Shown here one piece after another: positions 25,362-33,219 of a stretch of 64,000 bases of DNA. The DNA is taken from assembly GCA_036676455.1 (NCBI GenBank), contig JAKFCW010000067.1, positions 44,676 through 108,675 of the forward strand, written 5' to 3'. A model generated the notes under the pieces. The model was not told the origin of the DNA, did no database searches, and saw only the letters and a list, made by a program, of their open reading frames with translations. A program made the position numbers and the translations under genes. The DNA comes from UBA4093 sp036676455 (GTDB lineage Bacteria > Cyanobacteriota > Sericytochromatia > S15B-MN24 > UBA4093). Every line of letters begins with the position of its first letter. Position 1 is the stretch's first letter.

Positions 25362-26042
25362 ATGTGGACCATCGAGGCGGAAAAATGGGAGCAGGGCTAC
25401 TTGGCCGTCTGCGGGCTCGATGAGGTCGGCCGCGGCCCGCTGGCCGGCCCGGTGGTGGCCGCCGCGGTCGTGCTGCCGCGCGCGGGCGATCCCGACTTCG
25501 CAGCCGCTCAGCAGCGCCTGCAGGGCCTGACCGACTCCAAGCAGCTGAGTGAGCGGCAGCGCGAGCGCTTCGCCGCCCTCATCACCGAAGTGGCCCGTGC
25601 TTGGGCGATCGCCGAGCTTTCCCCCGCCGAAATCGACCGCCTCAACATCCTGCGCGCCTCGCAAGAAGCCATGAAGCAAGCGCTCGCCAAGGTCCGGCGC
25701 AAGCTCAATCCCGACGTCCTGCTGGTCGATGGGCACCTCAAGTTGCCGGGCATCCGCAAGCCCCAGGAGGCACTGGTGAAGGGGGATTCGCGCTCGATCT
25801 CGATCGCCGCGGCCTCGGTCCTGGCCAAGGTCCACCGCGACCACTTCATGGAGCGGCTGCACGACGAGTTCCCGCAGTACGGCTTCGACCGCCACAAGGG
25901 CTACCCCACCCGCGAGCACCTGGACGCCCTGGACGCTCACGGGCTCACGCCGCATCACCGCCTCAGCTTCGGACCCTGCGCGCGCCTGCGGCAACTGACC
26001 CTGTTCGACGAAAAAGTCCCCCCTTTCGGGGGGACCGGATAG
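25362..26042 (+). CDS. rnhB: Ribonuclease HII
   Basis: A 226-residue nuclease that removes RNA and single ribonucleotides from RNA-DNA hybrids. Catalytic acidic residues are seen in CGLDEVGRGPLAGPVVAAAV, in LLVDGHLKLPG, and in the later SIAAASVLAKVHRDHFM block; YGFDRHKGYPTREHLDAL is typical of type II. I start at MWTIEAEKWEQ, six bases after an extended -10 box, because the longer upstream frame crosses repeat DNA. The C-terminus carries KVPPFGGTG, where the DNA (CCCCCCTTTCGGGGGG) can form a small hairpin across the end of the gene. Confidence 0.95.
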   Translation: MWTIEAEKWEQGYLAVCGLDEVGRGPLAGPVVAAAVVLPRAGDPDFAAAQQRLQGLTDSKQLSERQRERFAALITEVARAWAIAELSPAEIDRLNILRASQEAMKQALAKVRRKLNPDVLLVDGHLKLPGIRKPQEALVKGDSRSISIAAASVLAKVHRDHFMERLHDEFPQYGFDRHKGYPTREHLDALDAHGLTPHHRLSFGPCARLRQLTLFDEKVPPFGGTG

Positions 26043-26048
26043 GGAAGA

Positions 26049-26813
26049 TTAGACCCTCGCCGAGACGGACGTCACCTGGGTGAAGTAGGCCTTCAGGACC
26101 TCTTCCATGGGCTTCTGACCGGGCGCCCACTCGATCGGCCGCTGGATGAAGAGCGTGGCCGCTTCCTTGCGGATGGGGTTGAACCAGTCCACCACCGAGA
26201 GCTTCTGGACGTTGATCTCGGAGACGCCCGAAAGCGCCTTCATGACCTCCGCCGGCTCGGCCTCCTTGAAAGTCTTGTCGAAGAGCACCAGCTCGTCCAG
26301 CGCCGTGGCCCAGTGACCGCCCACCGGCCAGACGATGTGCACAGGATGCCCCGCCTTCTGGGATACCTGCTGCTCCACGTCCGGGCGCAGCTCGCTCAGT
26401 GCCTCGGCCGCACGTTTGTCGATGGCGTTCGAGAGAAAGGGCAAAACCCGCGCCAGGCCGATGTTGGACAGGCCCTCGCGCGCCGCCGCCAGCGCCCCCT
26501 GCGCCGCATGGGCGTTCTTCGAGGAGATGGATCCCAACCGATCGAACGCGAAGAGCGACGTGCCCCACTGCCAGGCCCCCTTGATCACCCGCAACGGATG
26601 GGTCAAAGCATCCATCAGCTCGAGCCCCTTGCGCGGATCCTTCGGAACCACTCCAGCGGCACTCGGAGCCTGGGCCGACACCGGCGCTGCCGCCTGGATC
26701 GGCTGGGCAGCCGATTTTGCGGGAGAAACGATCGGCGAGGGGGCCTTCGGAACCTGCACTCCGTAGGTTCCGCCTGCCCTGATCGGCATGCTGGCATAGC
26801 TTTGAATCGCCAT
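26049..26813 (-). CDS. Hypothetical protein with disordered Ala/Pro/Ser N-terminus
   Basis: A 254-residue protein, no recognised family and no classical signal peptide. Residues 1-60 are low-complexity (KAPSPIVSPAKSAAQPIQ, AAAPVSAQAPSAA). The rest is helical: LELMDALTHPLRVIKGAWQW, ALAAAREGLSNIGLARVLPF, VEQQVSQKAGHPVHIVWPVG, ALSGVSEINVQKLSVVDWF. The unfolded N-terminus resembles that of the large protein at 41978 and could be a secretion or chaperone-binding tail, but this is a guess. GGGAGGG precedes the ATG of MAIQSYASM; an upstream ATG at 26915 is less likely. It converges with rnhB (six bases between stops). Confidence 0.65.
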   Translation of the reverse strand: MAIQSYASMPIRAGGTYGVQVPKAPSPIVSPAKSAAQPIQAAAPVSAQAPSAAGVVPKDPRKGLELMDALTHPLRVIKGAWQWGTSLFAFDRLGSISSKNAHAAQGALAAAREGLSNIGLARVLPFLSNAIDKRAAEALSELRPDVEQQVSQKAGHPVHIVWPVGGHWATALDELVLFDKTFKEAEPAEVMKALSGVSEINVQKLSVVDWFNPIRKEAATLFIQRPIEWAPGQKPMEEVLKAYFTQVTSVSARV

Positions 26814-27113
26814 GACGCCCTCCCTCTTGCGAGTTAACAGCCCGTGAACGGCACGGTGAGCCGTTTCTAGCCTGGTTGTCGTGAGCAGGGAGCGGGATCT
26901 TTCCCTGCCCTCCAAAGCTTAAGCGAGGCTTAGTTTGGGCTTAAGCTTTTGGGCTGGGGGCGTCCGGGAGGATTGCAGTATGATTGTCTTGTTGACTGTC
27001 GATCGTTATCCTGCTGTTTTTTTACGGCGTCATGGCCCAGTAGCCCCCTTGTGTTCGGCGTTTCGGCGACGTGAGCGGATGGCCGCGGGCAGACCGCTCA
27101 GGAGTGTCTTAAG
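26814..27113. other. Intergenic region between divergent genes
   Basis: Upstream region of both 26813 (minus) and 27114 (plus). It contains the inverted motif AAGCTTAAGC (26917-26926) and TTAAGCTTTT (26941-26950) around TTAGTTTGGG. I see no convincing gene or named promoter. Confidence 0.4.
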
Positions 27114-28694
27114 ATGAAGTCCTTTTCCCGGTCCCTCGGGCTGAGCCTGGCGGCGATTCTGGCGATCGCCTCACCGATCGACGCGCAGACGTCCTCCGTG
27201 AGCCCCAAGGCCGTGAAGCCGAGTCTCGGGACTCCGGCGCCGGCCTTGCGCAGCAAGCCCTCATCCACCCCTAAATCCGCCCTGGAGCGGCAGGTGGACG
27301 GCCTTCTCGCGGAGATCGCCCAGCTCGAGAGGGCCTACGCAGAGGCTCAGGTCCTGCTCGCCAGGAAGCAGGAGGAGCTCCGCCAGGCGAACCCCCTTTT
27401 CGCGCCCCAGGACGAGTTCGAGAGTGACGCCGAGTACGTGGCTCGCAGCAGCCAGGCCAGACCGCTCTTGCTCGATCTCGAGAAGGAGCACCTCGAGCCG
27501 ATCCGCACGAAGCTGGCGGCCCAGCGCTCGGAGCTGATCAGCACGAGGGAGGTCCAGGTCTCGCTGGAAAGTTACGACGCCAACAACGAGATTTATTCGA
27601 TGCGCGTCACGCATCTCGCGTTCAACCGGGAGACGCATCGCCTCGCCGTGCCCCTCGCCCGGGATCGCGCGCGGCTGCTCCACCAGAACCGCGATCGGAT
27701 CCAGGCCACCGGATTGCTGGCGATCGATCCGGGCCAGCAGGTTCACTTGACCCGCGTTCGGATCGACGAGCCGACCACGGGCTTCGAGACCGTGGCTGAC
27801 TTTCGCGAGAGCCTTCGCCTTTCGGGCAGGGACGTGGTGGCCATCAGTCCGGATGGTCGCCTCGTCGCCACCGTCGCGAACCGGGATTACGCCGTCGCGC
27901 TGCGGGTGATCGACGTGGCGGAGGGGCGTGAACGCTACGCCATTCAGCTTGACCAGGAGATTACCAGCCTCAAGTTCAGTCCGGATGGGACCTACCTCGC
28001 CGCGGGCCTCAGGGGCGGCAAGGTGATGGGCTATCAGCCCTCGACGGGGCGCAAGCGCTTCGAGCTCACCACGGAGAATACCGTTTGCGCCTTCGATATC
28101 ACGTCGGAGGGGGAATACCTCGCCACGTCCTCCTACGGGGGGATCGTCGAGATCTTCAAGGTCGGCACGCAAGCGCGGCTGGCCAGGTTCTCGACGGACG
28201 GCGAATGGCAGCCGCTGGCGCTGAGCTCGGACGGGAAGCACCTGGTCACGGTTTCCGACGGGGGCGGCTCCGGGAGTGACGTCAGGGTCTTCGATTTTGC
28301 CACCCAGGCCGAGGTGATGTCCTTCCGGCACGAGGACAAGGTGGGGGCGATCGCCTTGAGCCCGGATGGGAAGACCCTCGCGACGAGCTCGGGGTACAAC
28401 CGCGACCACTACGTGAGGGTCTTCGATCTCAAGACCCGGCAGCGCCTGTTGAATCTGCACCAGGAGGATGCCGCGAGCGGGCTGGCGTTCAGCCCCGATG
28501 GCAAGGTGCTGGCCGTGGGGGCGGGCACGCATGCCAAGGCCTACGACGTGGCGTCCCAGGCGGAGGTCTTCGCCATCGCGCAGGACGCGCGCGTCGAGGC
28601 CCTCGCGTTCAGTTCGGATGGCCGCTACCTGCTGACTCCGCACGCGATGTACCGCACGCTGATGGCTCCCCACGAGCCCCTCACCGGGTTCTAG
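27114..28694 (+). CDS. Exported WD40-like beta-propeller protein with coiled-coil N-terminus
   Basis: A 526-residue secreted protein. The signal peptide (LGLSLAAILAIASPIDA) is followed by a Pro/Ser-rich stretch, a coiled coil (about 60-100; LLAEIAQLERAYAEAQVLL), and a mixed domain (about 130-230) with long beta-strands. From about 240 come at least six blades with the SPDG/SSDG turn: SPDGRLVATVA, SPDGTYLAAGL, SSDGKHLVTVS, SPDGKTLATSS, SPDGKVLAVGA, SSDGRYLLTP. This fits a periplasmic or surface protein-binding scaffold. No partner gene is obvious; the neighbour on the other strand is a pentapeptide protein. Confidence 0.78.
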   Translation: MKSFSRSLGLSLAAILAIASPIDAQTSSVSPKAVKPSLGTPAPALRSKPSSTPKSALERQVDGLLAEIAQLERAYAEAQVLLARKQEELRQANPLFAPQDEFESDAEYVARSSQARPLLLDLEKEHLEPIRTKLAAQRSELISTREVQVSLESYDANNEIYSMRVTHLAFNRETHRLAVPLARDRARLLHQNRDRIQATGLLAIDPGQQVHLTRVRIDEPTTGFETVADFRESLRLSGRDVVAISPDGRLVATVANRDYAVALRVIDVAEGRERYAIQLDQEITSLKFSPDGTYLAAGLRGGKVMGYQPSTGRKRFELTTENTVCAFDITSEGEYLATSSYGGIVEIFKVGTQARLARFSTDGEWQPLALSSDGKHLVTVSDGGGSGSDVRVFDFATQAEVMSFRHEDKVGAIALSPDGKTLATSSGYNRDHYVRVFDLKTRQRLLNLHQEDAASGLAFSPDGKVLAVGAGTHAKAYDVASQAEVFAIAQDARVEALAFSSDGRYLLTPHAMYRTLMAPHEPLTGF

Positions 28695-28725
28695 CGGGCA
28701 GCCAGGCTTTCTGAGGGGCTCGGTG

Positions 28726-29394
28726 CTACTCCTGGACGACGATGCCCAGCAGGCCGGCGAGCGTGTACGAGAGGGCGAGCGCCTGATTGGAGTCGATCAC
28801 CGCTCCGCGCAGGTCCTCCGCGCCGATTTGCAGGCCGTCCAGCCGTGAGCCGCGCAAGTCGGCACCGTCCAGCTTGGCCCCGCGCAGGTTGGCGCCGGTC
28901 AGGTCGCAGCCCACAAACCGCACTCCTCGTAGATCCGCGCCCAGGAAGTCGGCTTCGACGAGCTGGCAGTCTTCGAAGCCCACGTCCCGGAAGGACGCGT
29001 AGCGGAACAGCGCCAGGTTTGCCTTGCAGCGCACGAACCGGACGTCCATGAGCTTGGCTTCGCTGAGCTGGAAGCCCGTCATCCGGCAATCCACGAACTC
29101 GGCCCGGTCGGCCGTCAGGTAGGGCCAGCGCGCGTTCGAGCAGTCGGTCTTGACGATTCGCACGTCCTTGAGCCGCAAGCGAGGGGCGTCGAGCCGGGTG
29201 AACGCGGACTGTTCGATCAGCACCGCGTCGAAGGTGGCCGATTCGGCCTCCTGGTCGGTGAGATCCCAGCCGCTGAGGGCCAGCTCGGAGAGCTGGGCAT
29301 CCGGCGCGAGGCGCTCGGGCGGCAAGAGGGTCATCTCCAGCTGGGTCGGCAGGTCGGGGGGCGAAATGCGCTGGGGGCTCGGGCGCTTCCTCAT
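28726..29394 (-). CDS. Pentapeptide-repeat protein
   Basis: A 222-residue protein that should fold as a right-handed quadrilateral beta-helix. From about residue 40 the A(D/N)LXX pattern is continuous: ATFDAVLIEQSAFTRLDA, EFVDCRMTGFQLSEA, VRFVGCDLTGANLRGAKLDG, ADLRGSRLDG. The C-terminus (GAVIDSNQALALSYTLAGLLG) is a hydrophobic cap seen in several bacterial members. No signal peptide. The ATG overlaps the stop of the upstream exported protein (ATGA), so the two are co-translated. Function unknown; DNA mimicry as in Qnr/MfpA is known only for some members. Confidence 0.85.
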   Translation of the reverse strand: MRKRPSPQRISPPDLPTQLEMTLLPPERLAPDAQLSELALSGWDLTDQEAESATFDAVLIEQSAFTRLDAPRLRLKDVRIVKTDCSNARWPYLTADRAEFVDCRMTGFQLSEAKLMDVRFVRCKANLALFRYASFRDVGFEDCQLVEADFLGADLRGVRFVGCDLTGANLRGAKLDGADLRGSRLDGLQIGAEDLRGAVIDSNQALALSYTLAGLLGIVVQE

Positions 29395-30611
29395 CGGCGG
29401 GTTGCGGGGGACTGCGCGCCGCCCGTGAGCGGGTTGAGCGAGCTTTCCCTCAGGCCCACCACCGAGCCGCTGGCGGCCTCGACGCCGATCGTCAGGGGGC
29501 CGTCACCCAGGTCGAGGATCCAGACGGGCAGCCGCAGCAGCTCGAAGTAGGGCAGCAGCGCGAAGGTCGCGTCCTCGGTCAGCCAGGGTTCGCCGCGGGC
29601 GATCAGGGCGTCCTTGAGGCTCGTCATGGCCGCGGGGCTGTCGATTCGCCAGTTTGCCGGGAAGTCCGAGGGCTCCTTGTAGGCGTTGTAGGCTGCTGGC
29701 GCCTGCCGGACCGTGGGGTTGCCTCCGAAGATGGGCACGGAGACTTCCCATGCATCGAGCTTGGTGGGATGCGTGAAGAGGTAGTTCCAGGCGCCGCGCT
29801 GGATCACGCCCGTGGTGTCGGTGAGATCCGCGGTGTAGACCAGGTAGAGGCGGTAGTCGGCGCCCTTCTGGCTGGTGATGACCTTGGTGGCCTCGCGGGC
29901 GTAGTAAGCGGCCGTCCCCTCGCCGCCCGCGGGCACGTTGCCCGGCAGCAAGGTCGCGTCCTGGGGTGAAACCGCCGAGGCGGTGGCCCCGCCGGTGGCG
30001 ATCGGCACGTCGGCGGCCAGCAGGTTCAATTCGTCGAGCAGCTCCGTGCGGGCTTCCTGGACCTTCTCCTTGGCGACCTCGGGCTTGAGGAGCTGGGGGA
30101 TGAACCATCCCAGACGCTCGGAGAGCCACTGCGAGGCGTTCACGGCGCCGTAGGTGGCGATCGCTCCGCCGGCCAGGGTCAGCAGGAAGGCCTTGAAGTC
30201 GGTGGCCGGGTAAGGGGCGATCCGGGCGGGAGGCAAGCCGGAGGTCGGAGCGCGCTCGGAGCCGTAGAAGTTGTCGTAGAAGACGAAGCCGCCGACCGGA
30301 ATCATGGCCGTCCAGCCCAGCTGCCACAGGGCTCGCCGTCGGAGGTCGGCGCGCAGCTGTCCGGCCAGTTCCTCGTCCTCGACGGTCTCGGCGAGCGTGA
30401 GGTCCCCGATGCGCCGGGTTCCCTGGAAGAGCTGGTAAGAGCCGGACGCGGGCTCGCTCAGGGTGATCTCGCGCTCCCGGAACTCCTGGATGCGGCCGGT
30501 CTTGTCGTCGGGGATGTCCGCCAATGCCGGGGTGGCCAGCATGAATGAGAGCGCCAGGGCGACGAGCGGCCTGACGAGTGGCGTCCAGGTCTTTCTGTGG
30601 TTGGCGGGCAT
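29391..30611 (-). CDS. Exported hypothetical protein with membrane segment
   Basis: A 406-residue protein of unknown family. It begins with a signal peptide (LVRPLVALALSFMLATPALA), has a conserved-looking beta segment (ASGSYQLFQGTRRIGDLTLA), one or two hydrophobic helices (WTAMIPVGGFVFYDNFYG and FLLTLAGGAIATYGAV), and a mature C-terminal half rich in aromatic residues: ADYRLYLVYTADL, GAWNYLFTHPTKLDAWEVSV, FALLPYFELLRLPVWILDLG. The start at MPANHRKTWTP follows GGAGGG. Its last codons overlap the pentapeptide-repeat gene, so the two products may work together. Confidence 0.7.
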   Translation of the reverse strand: MPANHRKTWTPLVRPLVALALSFMLATPALADIPDDKTGRIQEFREREITLSEPASGSYQLFQGTRRIGDLTLAETVEDEELAGQLRADLRRRALWQLGWTAMIPVGGFVFYDNFYGSERAPTSGLPPARIAPYPATDFKAFLLTLAGGAIATYGAVNASQWLSERLGWFIPQLLKPEVAKEKVQEARTELLDELNLLAADVPIATGGATASAVSPQDATLLPGNVPAGGEGTAAYYAREATKVITSQKGADYRLYLVYTADLTDTTGVIQRGAWNYLFTHPTKLDAWEVSVPIFGGNPTVRQAPAAYNAYKEPSDFPANWRIDSPAAMTSLKDALIARGEPWLTEDATFALLPYFELLRLPVWILDLGDGPLTIGVEAASGSVVGLRESSLNPLTGGAQSPATRR

Positions 30612-31008
30612 GCTCTGGTTTCCCTCCGCGGCGATGACGCCCCATTGTACCACCGGAAGGACGCTCGCCACCCGTCGAGGAGGAAGGACGCGTGGGGGGC
30701 GCGTCTTCGCCGTTGGGCCCGCCCTCATGGCGGCAGGCGGAACGATTTCGACTGGCTTTACATTCTGTAATCCGTAGTTTACCCGGATATGAGGGCAGCA
30801 AGCAAGGGTAATAATGTGAAGAAGTCGTGTTTTTTGAACGCAGAAGTCCGAAATTACCGACCTATTCATCCATGGAGCTGGGATTTGGGGGCTCTTCAGC
30901 GTGAAATGACTGTTCTTGGTCTTTTGCTTGAGCTCACGTTCGCTTCTTGCTTGAGGGCTCGTAGGGTATTTGGATGCTTTTGATGATGGTCCATCAGGAG
31001 GTTGCTGG
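30612..31008. other. AT-richer divergent intergenic region
   Basis: About 400 bases between divergent genes, less GC-rich than the rest of the window (notably 30740-30980). It probably holds both promoters; no clean -35/-10 pair, repeat or RNA gene is evident. A 64-codon open frame at 30789-30983 has poor codon use and no ribosome site. Confidence 0.4.
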
Positions 31009-31461
31009 ATGAGAGCTCTCGCTGTTCCCCTTCTCGCATGCATCGCGCTGTCTGGCTGCGCTTCCACGCATGTCCAGCTCACGGCTTCTCCCGGAGACGC
31101 AGAAATCGTCGTGGACGGAGAACCGAAGGGAAAAGGGACGGCAAGGCTCGATGTGGGGCCCGAATATGACTTCCCGAGGTCTTATCGCGTCAAGATTTCG
31201 CGGCCCGGTTACACGTCTGTGGAGTCGACGATAGCCAATAAGCCCAACTACACGGCCATCGGGGCGGCCTTGCTCGTCGACGCCCTTTTCGCCTACTGGG
31301 CCTTCTCGAACGTCCCCACGTCCGATCGGCAGATGCGGAGCTTTTACGCGACCTTTGGCACGCTTCAGCTGCTCTCGATGCCGGTGGCGTTGTTCAACCG
31401 CAACCAGTTCGAGAAGCAGTACGAGTTCAAGCTCGAGCCTGATGCATCCGCCGCGCAGTAG
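31009..31461 (+). CDS. PEGA-like lipoprotein
   Basis: A 150-residue lipoprotein. Signal ALAVPLLACIALSGC has lipobox LSGC (mature Cys near residue 17). The next 60 residues fit a PEGA domain: LTASPGDAEIVVDGEPKGKGTA and YRVKISRPGYTSVEST. A hydrophobic pair of segments follows (AIGAALLVDALFAYWAFS, YATFGTLQLLSMPVALF) and a polar tail. CAGGAGG precedes the ATG. It opens a run of plus-strand lipoprotein genes and is probably a cell-envelope protein. Confidence 0.78.
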   Translation: MRALAVPLLACIALSGCASTHVQLTASPGDAEIVVDGEPKGKGTARLDVGPEYDFPRSYRVKISRPGYTSVESTIANKPNYTAIGAALLVDALFAYWAFSNVPTSDRQMRSFYATFGTLQLLSMPVALFNRNQFEKQYEFKLEPDASAAQ

Positions 31462-31479
31462 GCATGCAGTCGCTCCCTG

Positions 31480-31635
31480 ATGAAGGACCGTTTTGAGGAA
31501 CTCAGCCGCATGGATCCCCGCCGTCCTGGTTCCAATCTTGACTTCCCGCTCAGCCCTCGCTGGGCGCTGGAGCACCTGATCGTCTCGCATCTCTTGCGGA
31601 GCGTGCCGCATCAGCGCACCTTCAAGACCTTGTAA
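31480..31635 (+). CDS. Possible small ORF of 51 residues
   Basis: An open frame MKDRFEELSRMDP...RTFKTL in the same frame as the preceding lipoprotein gene, 18 bases after its stop. It contains SPRWALEHLIVSHLLRSVPH. No good ribosome site. It could be a short gene or the decayed end of something larger. Confidence 0.3.
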   Translation: MKDRFEELSRMDPRRPGSNLDFPLSPRWALEHLIVSHLLRSVPHQRTFKTL

Positions 31636-31653
31636 CTGATTAAGGAGCAACCC

Positions 31654-33144
31654 GTGATTCGTGCCCCCCATCGTTCTTGGCTCGCCCCCGTGCTCAGCGT
31701 CCCCCTCATTCCACTGCTTGCGGCCCTCACGGGTTGTCCGGGGGCGACGACTTCTTACGCACCCTCTTCCTACGTGCCGTCGACCGGAGCGACGGGGGCC
31801 TCGCCGACTCCGACGCCTCCCGCGGAGGAGCGGAGCGTCTCCGGCACCCTCTACGACGATGAGACGGGCATGCCTCTCGTGGGGGCGGTCGTCTATCTCG
31901 GAGGACGGCTCGCGAAGTTCACTGGCGCTGATGGTACGTTCACGGCCACCTATTCGGCGGCGGTCGCCACTCCCTCGCTCACCCTGGCCAAGTCGGGTTA
32001 CGCGAACCTGACGGTGCACGGCCATGCGGGCGGGCCCTTGGCATTGCTCCGTCCCGTCGCGTCCGACGCCGCGTCAATGGCCACCCGGAGTATCGCGGTC
32101 ACGGCTCCCGGAGGGAGCGCCAGCAAGGTGCTGGTTTCGGTGGCGGTGAAGCGCGGGGGGTACGCCCACGCGAGGTCGGAGGCCTTCAAGGCCGTCGACC
32201 TGTCGGCGGCAGGAACGGGTAGCGTGGACGTCGCCCTTCCCGATGGCCAGGCGACCGTGCTCGCCTACGGCTTCGACGGCAACCTCGCCGGATCCAGCCA
32301 GGGACCGGTCGGCGACTTGCTCTCGGTCGAACTCACTCCCACGGCGGATTTCGGTGCCTGTTTGCCAGCCGTTCCGGCCTTCAAGACGGACAGCGTCACC
32401 ACGGTCGGCTACTACTTGACCTGGCCGAGCGATTCGCCGGTCGTGGAGAACCGGGTCGAACTCGCAATCCTCTCGGGCTCCCTCTTGAGCCTCGGATGGG
32501 CCCTGCCGCCCGTGGAGAGCTTCGGTATCCCCGGGGCCTCGTACATGCTGATGGCCGACGCGGCGACCTCGAACGGCAACCGCTTGCAGGCGCGCCACGA
32601 GATCCGGAACGTGAACCCGGGTGTCCACGCGCTGACGTGGTTGCCGGAAGCCTCTTGGCTTAATTACCGGCCGGGCTCGCGGGAGCCTGAGGTGACCTTC
32701 CTCGTCTATCCGCAGGAGCCGGTTCCCGGAGCGAATGCCCTCGTCTTGGATATGTTCGATACCACCACCAAGCAGCAGACCTGGCGCGTCGTCGCGCATC
32801 AGGCAAGCTCCGCGAGCGTCGAGGTCCCGAACATCTTTCCTTACGGCCTCAAATCCGGAACGCAGTACGGTGTCCGCTTGAACGCGGCGATCAATCCGGA
32901 CCGGCTCGACCTCCCGGAAAAGGCCGTGACGTACGGGACGCTGTACGGCGCCACCTACGACAAGCCGTCGAGCACGGCCACTTACCGCTTGTCCACCGGT
33001 GCGCCGGAAGCGGACGCTCCCGCTTCCGGCGAGGCCGCGCTGGAGCCGCTCTTGCTCGCTCCGACGCCCGGAACCCTCGAGCGCCCGTTTGCCCGGACTG
33101 AAGCGGAGCGTGTCATTCGTGCCCTGCGGGAAGCGAAGCGATAG
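31654..33144 (+). CDS. Lipoprotein with carboxypeptidase-regulatory-like domain
   Basis: A 496-residue surface lipoprotein. The signal ends at LTGCP (Cys near 28), then a Thr/Pro/Ser-rich linker and a CarboxypepD_reg-like beta-sandwich, SVSGTLYDDETGMPLVGAVV to YSAAVATPSLTLAKSGYANLTVHG (about 60-125). The remaining 370 residues are unassigned and beta-rich; YHLTWP-like and NVNPGVHALTWLPEASW segments recall carbohydrate-binding or fibronectin folds. GTG start with AAGGAG at good spacing. The lipobox, domain order and size resemble the next lipoprotein gene, suggesting an old duplication. Confidence 0.75.
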   Translation: MIRAPHRSWLAPVLSVPLIPLLAALTGCPGATTSYAPSSYVPSTGATGASPTPTPPAEERSVSGTLYDDETGMPLVGAVVYLGGRLAKFTGADGTFTATYSAAVATPSLTLAKSGYANLTVHGHAGGPLALLRPVASDAASMATRSIAVTAPGGSASKVLVSVAVKRGGYAHARSEAFKAVDLSAAGTGSVDVALPDGQATVLAYGFDGNLAGSSQGPVGDLLSVELTPTADFGACLPAVPAFKTDSVTTVGYYLTWPSDSPVVENRVELAILSGSLLSLGWALPPVESFGIPGASYMLMADAATSNGNRLQARHEIRNVNPGVHALTWLPEASWLNYRPGSREPEVTFLVYPQEPVPGANALVLDMFDTTTKQQTWRVVAHQASSASVEVPNIFPYGLKSGTQYGVRLNAAINPDRLDLPEKAVTYGTLYGATYDKPSSTATYRLSTGAPEADAPASGEAALEPLLLAPTPGTLERPFARTEAERVIRALREAKR

Positions 33145-33158
33145 CCCTCTCGCTGGGG

Positions 33159-33206
33159 TTGAGAGCCTTCGACGGATTGACCGTCGGCTATCGCTGGTCG
33201 CACACA
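33159..33206 (+). pseudogene. Possible remnant of a barrel-protein C-terminus
   Basis: The stretch reads LRAFDGLTVGYRW in one frame, close to SFSGLIVGYRW at the end of the barrel gene at 34610-35224. It lies between the two related lipoprotein genes. The match is short and could be chance. Confidence 0.25.
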
Positions 33207-33219
33207 GAAAAGAGGTCCC

